64,000 nucleotides of DNA from Symsagittifera roscoffensis (Eukaryota > Xenacoelomorpha > Acoela > Convolutidae): NCBI RefSeq assembly GCF_963678635.1, contig NC_087067.1, forward strand, positions 14,643,018-14,707,017, written 5' to 3'. The position numbers were made by a program, and so were the translations under genes. The first letter of the stretch is position 1. Each line of letters begins with the position of its first letter. Below the pieces are notes generated by a model. The model was not told the DNA's origin. It searched no databases and was given only the letters and a program-made list of their open reading frames with translations. Shown here one piece after another: positions 55,265 to 64,000 of the stretch.

Positions 55265-55620
55265 TTTTGCACATAGAAGCGAAGCTGCACTTCACAAACT
55301 TAAAGCGAGAACACAGCAAACGGTATCTCTATATGGTCAAAACTAGAATTGTAAAGCTAATAATAATTCATTTATGTGCTGTATTCGCACCCCAGACCTC
55401 GAGATTAAGAGTCACAGGTCCCATAATCTGCACCATTGGCGCTTGACAATCTTCAAACACTTTCCACCACTAAACCAGATGCAAAGATATAATTCTAAAG
55501 CAGCAAAAGTAAACCAGATACAATGCTATTACTGCAATAGAGCCACCAAATGAGCAGTTTTAATTGCGCCTTTGGTCCGAAAAAAAAGTTCTCAAAAGAA
55601 CACTACGCTCGCTAGTTGGC
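55265..55620. repeat. tRNA-derived SINE-like repeat copy
   Basis: Head GCACATAGAAGCGAAGCTGC, tRNA-like centre 55375-55445 (minus-strand B box in the region of GGGGTGCGAATAC), the phrase TTTCCACCACTAAACCAG, tail TTGCGCCTTTGGTCCG and ACACTACGCTCGCTAG. It is a nearly full-length member of the family. Confidence 0.6.
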
Positions 55621-58600
55621 AGACAATTTTACTGAAGAATCGGTCAACCCCATACCAGAAAATTGAAAAAGAACTCCTGCCAAAAGGAGCAGAATGATAT
55701 CGACCACGTGTTTGATGAAGAATCAACTTTTTCAGTTTTTGACTTAAATGCTAGATACAAACATAAGACAAGGAGAGACGGTTGCTGTGCTAGTAACACA
55801 ATGTTCCGACCACATTCTTGAAAAAACTACAAAAAAAAACTTTATTTGTGTCGTTTTTTAAATTAGTGTGTCGTTTTTTAAATTTTATTTTTATGCATGG
55901 TGTGATGACAGGATCTCATCGAACCTCTAAAAAATAGACTTATTAGATAACCATAGTCATATTGAACAACAGCTGTTTCCGCAAAACAACTAGAAACAAA
56001 AAATTCTAGAATTTTTTCTGGCTTTTTGCAGACATTTTATTGAAATGGCGCTAAGCAAACATAAGAAATTAATTTTACTGGATAAAAACTAAGTTTTGAG
56101 GACTTAAATAAAAGTTTCATTGCTTATAAAGGAAAGGTTTCATATAAATAAAGGACATAGTCATATTTCAAGAAATTGTGAAAAATGTTCAAAAAGAGGG
56201 CGTTACTCTGCCCAAATTTCTAGAGAATTAAAGGGCTTTTTTTTCGCGAGGTGGATGAGGCGTTAATTAACTTCTAAAAAACTTATAATTTTTTCTTTTT
56301 GCTGATTGGTTTCATAAATATTATATTTATCACTTATTCATAACTCATTGATGTGCTTTTCTTTTGTGTAATCTGTGGGGTACGCTCCTAGAAAACCCTT
56401 TGCGTATCCTCACTTAACAATCTTGGGTAAACTGTTGATTCATTTATTATGTGATAAAAAATATACTTTTTGTTTAATGTAATAGTGTATCTGATTGTTA
56501 AGTGAACTTAATTCTTCTTCTTCTTCTTCTTCTTCTTCTATACTTCTATAATAAGCCTACTCGCTCGCTTTCTCAACCGAAATTGGAGTGAAAGTTTTAA
56601 AAAAATCGGTTTTTCTGGTAACCGAGAATTTTTTTAAATTTTTTTAAATATCGCTCGAACCACGATTTTAAAGACTTTGATATGATAAAAGACTCGTTCC
56701 ATTTTGACTATTTTTTGTTGCATTAATTTTGCGTGAAACAAAAAAAATATTTAAAACACACCAAGACAAACGTTCCACCCATTTCCACTGATCATAACAA
56801 TCATAAACCACCTCTATTCATTGTATGATGTCTGCGCATAATCTGTGCTATCACCAATGTCCTGTTTTCATATACAATAAAAATATAATTTTTACCGTCA
56901 TTGTAGTTTTAAAAAACAATAACTTAAATTATAATTTTTTCCTGTAAAAAAATTTGTTAACATGCGGTTTATCGAAGTTCACCATTGCTTCCGCTACATG
57001 AAATTTCTATTTCGGAAAGACAACATTGCCCTCAGATCAAACAATTAAGAAAAGTTCTCTTTGAAGTGGATTGAAACCGCCGGGCCACTTCCGAAAAGTT
57101 TTCTTCAAATTCTTCAATTTTTAAGTCATTTGCGGCCTCCAAAATTATAGCAAAGATTATAGCAAAGCCTCCAAAATTATAGCAAAGATTCCACCACGAT
57201 TTTGTGATAAAGTTCCAAGATATCTCAACTTTGACATTCAATTTCATCAGTAAAACATTGAACTGTGATCAGTGGCATGACCTAAATTCCGTTAAGTGGC
57301 GTTACTTAAATTAAGTTCATGCTATCTGCATTTGTTGGAAAAAACCTTAGTTAGTTTTAACATCAACATCATGCATTATAAACAAACTTCGCAATCCCCA
57401 ATTTCAACAATATCAATGCAACCTCATGCCTTGGAAACTACACGGATTGCACAGTTAAGTTTAACGAATACATCTACAGCCACTGGGTGTTCCTCAACAT
57501 CACCGTATCATAGTTGTTTACCAAATTACGAAAAAAAATCAAAACATCTCAAAAAAAAAATTTGAGCCTTAAATTTTGAAGCCAGCTTCAGAACCCCTGG
57601 AAAAATCCTTGCAACATTCCCACCATAGGGCTGCTTTTTTCAAATTATAAGAAATAAACAAATACAAAAAAATACAAAAAGTTTCGTTGCAAAAAAGCAA
57701 AAGAAAAATCAAATTAAACTTGCTAAAAAACAATTTTAAAAACGCTCAAAAAAGTAACCAATTCAAAAATTTACATTTATACATCCCATATTCCAAAAAA
57801 ATCATTGTTTCGAGCGCGACAGGCTAGCAAAAGTTGAACAGTGAATTAGACGCCGGGTGAACCCAAAAAAAAACAAGCAACAAAAGAACAAAATAAGCAT
57901 TCATCACTTTTTATTTGTTAGTTTCTTTTCCGAAAAATGAAAACTTTTTTTTCTCTAAAACATTCGAAATTTTTTTCAGGGTTAAAAAAGATAAAAACCA
58001 GAGAATCTTTTTTCTAAAAAGTTATAAATATAAAAAAAACTACTGCATCAAATAAATATAAAAATAAACGTGGAACTCCGAAGGCTTTAAGAAATCAAAT
58101 AGAAATCAGAAAGTCTCAATAAGGAAAAATCATAGAACAGCCGCATTGATGTTCCGACCATTGCAAAATGGAAGAAACTTTGGATTGGTGCGTGTTTTAG
58201 TTTTTCTTTTTTCACGCAAAATTAGGTACCACAAAAAATCATCTGAAACATTGCAAAATTGTTAACAAAAATTTACAGTTTCGAGAAAAACTGGTGAAGT
58301 TTATAGCCTAATTTTGATCGAATAAAGCAATCGAGTAACAATTGGTAATTGAAAATTTACTTTGATTTAGACTTGTAATGTAGAAAAATACTTATTTCTA
58401 CTATAGACACAGCTAGTTTTGTTAGTTTAATTGCGGGCTTTCTTGGCAAAAAAAAGTGTTTGAAAAATTTCAAAAACTGTCCAAAAAACAAAAAAAAATC
58501 AGAATTTTTTTCGAAAAACCGTCATTTATTTTTTTATGATAACAATTTTACCCTAAATACCAATTTTATACGAGTTTTAGTTTTATTCGATCGAAAAATT

Positions 58601-61600
58601 AGAAAAACACCACGCTTTAAAAACGAAACTAATCTGAAAAGAAACAAAAAAACTTTTTTTCAATGAATTTTGTCAGAAAAGTCTGCGCTACTTGCAGAGC
58701 AACCGTCGATCCTTGTCTTTTTTTCAACTATTAAAAAGAGTTTAAGTAGAATCAAAAACAAACCTTAATTTAGAATAAAAGTTTCTTATGTATCATTTTT
58801 GTTTAATGTATCAAGTGATGCATTAATCAATAAAAAAAAGAAAAGCTTTTAAAAAGCAACAGTTCAAATTTTTTTTTATACAACAAATAGTAGACAGACC
58901 ATTGTAGAAAAAATGTGAAGTATTGGAAAGCTTCAACAATAAGAAGTGAAGTGTAATAAAAATATATGTAACAGTGGCTTAAACACGGGATAAAGGAACT
59001 CTTGAATTAAAAATGATCAAAAGATGTGTTTGGGGGGAGGGGGGGAATTGATGATGAATTGAACATTCAAAACAATTAAGTGCATTTTTAATGTTAATTT
59101 CAAACAGAATGATACTATTGAAGACATCTAGCAGTATAGATACAATCGTGGTTATGCACTGTCAACCAATTTTGAAGCTGGCGAAAACTAAAATTTTTCT
59201 GCTTAAACTTATACAGAACTTAACTTGTCCCAAAAACTTGCTAAACGTGGTCGATCGTAGCCGTTTCATTCAACTTTCTTGAAATTGTTGACTTAACGGC
59301 TACTGCTTCTACTTACTGTGCTATGTCCCCATAGCCTCCATTATACCCGCAGAGCAGGATGGAGGCTTTTCAGACAGCGGACACCCAATTGAGCCCATGC
59401 AGCAGTAACCGGTGAACAAGTTCAAAAGGGGCTTCAGCTTCCAAAACAAAAACCGAAGCCCAAAATTAAGAGGAAAAATCAAATAAAAAGTAAAACTTAA
59501 CATGGAGTATAGTATTCAAAAAATATCACCTATCATCAGAATCAATGCTTAAAAAAGCACGGATTTGAGTTTCAAAAAATGATAAATAAAAGGTGACATG
59601 AAACATTGCAAAACATAATAGTTCCAATATACATGCTGAAATTAAAACCATGCAATTGGAAAAAACCGATGCTAGATAAAAAACCGCAGGTTGGCAGTAG
59701 CGCGAAAACCTTTGTGCACAAAACAAGCGTATAATTCTTAAACATGTCAACATAGAGATTTCTTAAGCATGGCTGGAACGTCTCGCTCGATTACATAAAA
59801 TATAGATTATACAGGTTGCATAATATGCCTCTAGACAAGTTACCTGAAACGTCCTCTCATTCTCGAATAGTTTTATCTAATTCAGTAGCAGCTTAAATTA
59901 AAAAATCACCCAAAAATTTGAAAAATTGTATATACTAGGGATCCAGTGCAAATTTTCTACAATCTAAATAATTATGATCAAATCATTAACTTATAAGCAA
60001 GAAAAACATTAACAACCAAATTCATCGGTAAGTTCGCATCGAAGGAGTTTCAATTCAATCCTGTTTTACAATTGAAAGAAGCTCCAATAAGAAGCTACAG
60101 CAAAAAAATCCCCGCAGAGCTCAAATTACTGATGACAGTATGTCAAATTAGTCATACGGAACTTAATACATCATAATTTTTAAAATCTCAACAAAATAAC
60201 CTATTTCGAGAAAGGCTCATACAAGTTAAAATAGTGACTGAGACACTAGGCATACCTGACAAAACAGAGCAACTTAAGAATAATATAACTGATCAAACCT
60301 CGGTTAAATTATATAATTTTGGTTGGAGAAATGTTCCCCAAAATGGAGAAAGTAACGGGCGTCGTTTCTATAGTTCAAAGAGATGAACTTAAGATTAGGC
60401 TGATTCAGCGGTACACGAGATGACATTAAAGAAAATCAATTAGGATTCAAATACAACATTATATTTGAATAGTTTTATTTTCTTAATAGATGCTCCAGAA
60501 CTAATAGAGTAACAAGTGTGATTTTTCAACTCTTAAATCATAACACAGTTGAATTAGCGCTAAAAAATTAGAGAATCATAAGAAGATGATCAATCAATTC
60601 TAGTTAAAAAAAGGAACATATTTTTCGAAATAAAAAACAATTTTTCTCTGAATCGGTTGACGGAGGTTTCGTTTTTTGGGCCTATAGAAAGGGACCGGAA
60701 ACTCAGCGAACCTAACAAAAAGTACCATAAAAGAGATGATTAGTCAAAGCTAAAAAATTAATCAAAGCTAGTCAAAGGTGTGTTTTTCTGAAATTTACAT
60801 AGCGAGTTATAAATCAAACCAATAAGTTATCAACCAACTTTGGACAAAACCAACCATTCAAAAAATAAATCACAAAAACCTCCAATAACTGCTTCAGAAA
60901 AAAAATTAAATCAGAAGAAGAAACAAATGACTAAGCCATATAATGTGAAAAACAGAAAAAGCAGAAAACACTGCAAAAATTTTTCTCGAAATAGAACAAA
61001 AACACATCACTGCAAGAACAAATAAAATCAATGGAAAACTTTATTCAAATTACATGATGCAAAAATAAAAAACTGAATACGTGAATACAAAAAAAAGATG
61101 AATAGAAGAAAGTTACAAATCATTGGGTAGTTTTTTATTGAAAGCATCAAATAGCTACAAGCTTTTTTTTAAAAAAAGAATATGAGGAAAGAAAACGAAA
61201 AAAAACTGTTGCAGACGAAAAACAATTTATTTAAAAAAACCACCGACCTTTGTCGAAGACACTAAACACAATGAAACTTTAATGATGACTAATACAATAA
61301 GCCAATTCAACAGTAGGGAGAATCATAATGGAAAAATATCAAGAAAAATTATATTAAAAGTTTGCTTGAAAAAATTCGAAATCAAAAATGTGAATTTTCT
61401 TCAAAAAGAAGAAATCTGAAGCCATTTATCTGAAAAAACAAATCAGAAGACATCGAATGGGTGCTTTGGAAAAAAATTGAAAGAAATGACCTAATACTGC
61501 AAAATTTGAAGAATAAAAAATGAAGGAAACAATGCAAGGAAATATCTGAGAAAAAATCAAAAACATTCATGAAAACGCTTCAAGCAACTTAAAAGAAATC

Positions 61601-62233
61601 AGTGGATAACCTTACCGTCAACTTGAAATCAATAACGTTTTTATTTGAGCTTTTTTTCTGAAATGAAGAATATCAAGAAAAACAATAAACGAGGAGCTTA
61701 GAAAGGCAATTTTTAAAAAATCAAACAGAAATCGCTAAAAAATTTCACTGTTAAAAAAGCATTTTATAAAATTTAGGTTTAAAAAACTTTAAAAAGAATG
61801 AGACAATCACCATAAATATGGAGAAAACGTTTTTTAAGAAGAAAAATGAGACTTAGAAAAAAGAAAAGATACGAAATCTAGAGAAAGCGTTTTCGTTGAA
61901 ACGATTTCCTTAAAAACAAAAAATCGCACTTTTTAACCAAAACAAACTAAGTTCAAACTATTACGAAAAAATAGTAGAAAGAAATCTGTAGAAAAAATTA
62001 GAAGTATCGGAAGGCATCAGCATGTAAAGATAAGATAAAATAAATAATATGAAAACGGTTTAAACATTTGACTTGAAATAGAAGTTCAAATAGTGGACTT
62101 AGACACTAAGCGAACCCGACAATTGAAACCAAAAAGAGAATGAAATGATTCATCGATAATGGGTTATGATTGATCGAAAGGGCATGAGAAAATCAAAACT
62201 TCGAAAGAGCATGAGAAAATTCTTTGAAACATA
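55621..62233. other. Repeat-rich region without a supported gene
   Basis: Contains a dispersed repeat with GGTGTGATGACAGG near 55900 (relatives at 1980 and 30530), the TTC microsatellite at 56.5 kb, copies of the GGTCGGAACA-type repeat at 56.71-56.81 kb and (inverted) 58.15-58.26 kb, and a satellite-like unit near 57570-57640 with TTCCCACCATAGGGCTG. Two doubtful ORFs (plus 57374-57565, minus 59396-59321) have richer composition but no recognisable domain. Around 60230-60390 a plus-strand frame with TETLGIPDKTEQLKNNI could be a transposon ORF remnant. Confidence 0.5.
56512..56539 (+). repeat. (TTC)n microsatellite
   Basis: Nine consecutive TTC triplets. Confidence 0.9.
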
Positions 62234-64000
62234 AAAACCTCATATCTTGAAAACCATCACACGTATGTAGGCTATATCTGCAATGGCCAAGAATACCCCA
62301 ACATCACCCCCCTACAGGGTCGACAATTTCGAATTTTCGGAAGTACTTTGAATTAAAAAAAAACGCCACATCTGGAAAACTAAAAGGCGTTGAGCCGTCA
62401 ACTAGCAGAAATTTGCAGATAAAAACTTCCTGAGAATACCGTGGCAACATCCCACCATTAAAGTAAGCATTTCAAACTTTGAGAAATTTTTCTGATTCTA
62501 AAATTTGCAAAAAAAAAAATCATAAAAACGGCATTTTTCGGAGACTGATAGGTTTTGATCAGTCAAATTTTGAGGCGAGACTTGCGACTTAGAGAAGTTT
62601 TTCTCAAGTTTTTCTCATCTAAATTTTTTGAAAAAAAAAATTAAAATATTTCCAAAAACCATTAGTCTTCGAAGCTAAAACGACTTGAGGAGTCATACTT
62701 GGGGGTAAGAATTGCACACTCTGAGAGAACTCTGCCAGGGCCCACCATAAGGTTGGGATTTGAAAAGTCATGACTTTTTTTAAATCTCGTTAGCTGAACG
62801 AATTTCACAAGTCCCGAGAGAACCCTGACATCACCTCACCATAGTTAAAATTTCAAATTTTAAAACTTTTGTGAAAGCTATTAAAACATTAGAAATATTA
62901 TAGAAAACGTCATATCTCGAAAGTTAAAAGGATTTGAAGGGTCGACAATTTCGAATTTTCGGAAGTACTTTGAATTTAAAAAAAAAACGCCACATCTGGA
63001 AAACTAAAAGGCGTTGAGCCGTCAACTAGCAGAAATTTGCAGATAAAAACTTCCTGAGAATACCGTGGCAACATCGCACCATTAAAGTAAGCATTTCAAA
63101 CTTTGAGAAATTTTTCTGATTCTAAAATTTGCAAAAAAAAAATCATAAAAACGGCATTTTTCGGAGACTGATAGGTTTTGATCAGTCAAATTTTGAGGCG
63201 AGACTTGCGACTTAGAGAAGTTTTATTCATCTAAATTTTTTGAAAAAAAAACTAAAAAATATTTCCAAAAACCATTATTCTTCGAAGCTAAAACGACTTG
63301 AGGAGTCATACTTGGGGGTAAGAATTGCACACTCTGAGAGAACTCTGCCAGGGCCCACCATAAGGTTGGGATTTGAAAAGTCATGACTTTTTTTAAATCT
63401 CGTTAGCTGAACGAATTTCACAAGTCCCGAGAGAACCCTGACATCACCTCACCATAGTTAAAATTTCAAATTTTAAAACTTTTGTGAAAGCTATTAAAAC
63501 ATTAGAAATATTATAGAAAACGTCATATCTCGAAAGTTCAAAGGATTTGAACACCAACATGAGAAGACAGAAGTTGCAACTAATGAGAGTACTTTGACAG
63601 CAACTCACTATATCGTTGAGAACTTCAAACTTACGTGAAGTTTCTTAAAATCAGTTTTTTTTTTTGAAAAATATTTTTTAATGTAATAAAAACCTTCAGA
63701 TCTCGGATGCCGAAAGCATTTGAGAAAACATACTTAAGGCAAGACTTTCAAGCTCTGAAAGTACCCTGACAGCGCCCCACTATAGGGTTGAGCATTTAAA
63801 ATGTCGATTTAATTTTTCACATTCCGTCAGCTAAAAGTATTTGGGTATTAATAATTGGAGACCAATTTTGCATGTCCTAAGAGAACCCTGACATCACCCT
63901 ACCTTAAGGTTGGGAAATTCAAATTTGTAAGGTTTCCAAATGATAAAATGGAGCTTAACCATTAGTTTCAAAAAAAGTTGTTTATTTAAAACATCATAGG
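62234..64000. repeat. Degenerate satellite with a 0.62 kb tandem duplication
   Basis: The core GAGAACCCTGACATCACC.CACCATA recurs in altered form near 62435, 62730, 62815, 63050, 63345, 63430, 63585, 63755 and 63870, with spacings of about 100-170 bp. Within it, 62318-62938 is repeated almost exactly as 62940-63555 (both begin GGTCGACAATTTCG). The array runs off the right edge. Confidence 0.75.

Noticed and set aside
57296-57565. Plus-strand ORF with Ser/Thr-rich composition
   Set aside because: No donor, domain or homologue recognised; surrounded by repeats. Kept only as a remark in the region entry.
59321-59420. Moderate-complexity island with a GTAAGT after 59310 on the minus strand
   Set aside because: The only open frame stops just before the donor and no family or RNA gene is recognised.

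Overview
The window is nuclear DNA from an AT-rich, intron-rich, repeat-laden animal genome. The recognisable genes are housekeeping genes of metazoan type: COG1 (Golgi tethering), RBM19/MRD1 (rRNA processing), NUP85 (nuclear pore scaffold) and ZGPAT (CCCH zinc finger plus G-patch). An unrecognised gene and an intact tRNA-Arg(UCU) gene are also present. The protein sequences are strongly diverged from vertebrate ones and introns are AT-rich with GT-AG ends, so a fast-evolving invertebrate is likely. I cannot name the phylum. All recognised protein genes and the tRNA lie on the minus strand; the only plus-strand coding traces are decayed LINEs and doubtful ORFs.

Layout from left to right. About 0.6-15.4 kb holds COG1, start at the right, with at least 12 visible exons and its 3' end off the left edge. 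Its introns contain SINE-like repeats, a hAT-type remnant, a hairpin element, a G24 tract and a 1.5 kb block of foreign composition in intron 1. 15.5-16.1 kb is a tRNA-derived repeat split by a 401 bp hAT-like MITE. 16.13-27.47 kb is a recent tandem duplication (units of about 5.5 and 5.9 kb), each unit carrying the last two RBM19 exons plus a small 50-codon ORF. RBM19 itself starts at 36.13 kb and can be read as a six-exon, 777-residue protein ending in the proximal copy, which leaves the distal exons as an intact orphan set. A decayed LINE sits in RBM19 intron 1.

37.2-39.4 kb is a gag-only LTR element with a 734 bp Tc1/mariner-type foldback element inserted in one LTR. NUP85 follows (39.8-42.1 kb), then a composite SINE, a second decayed LINE (44.0-45.9 kb), the unknown gene (46.7-49.7 kb), the tRNA-Arg gene (50.3 kb), a degenerate minisatellite (51.3-52.3 kb) and ZGPAT (52.5-55.0 kb). 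From 55.3 kb to the end I see mainly repeats, closing with a degenerate satellite that includes a 0.62 kb tandem duplication.

The strongest signals beyond ordinary annotation are: the RBM19 3'-end duplication with identical predicted terminal exons; splice-acceptor sequences 2-14 nt upstream of five start regions, as expected for spliced-leader trans-splicing (or very short 5' UTR introns); the compact gag-only LTR element; and a family of mosaic tRNA-like repeats with hairpin ends that also turns up as fragments throughout the window. I found no CRISPR array, no prokaryotic genes and no organelle genes.
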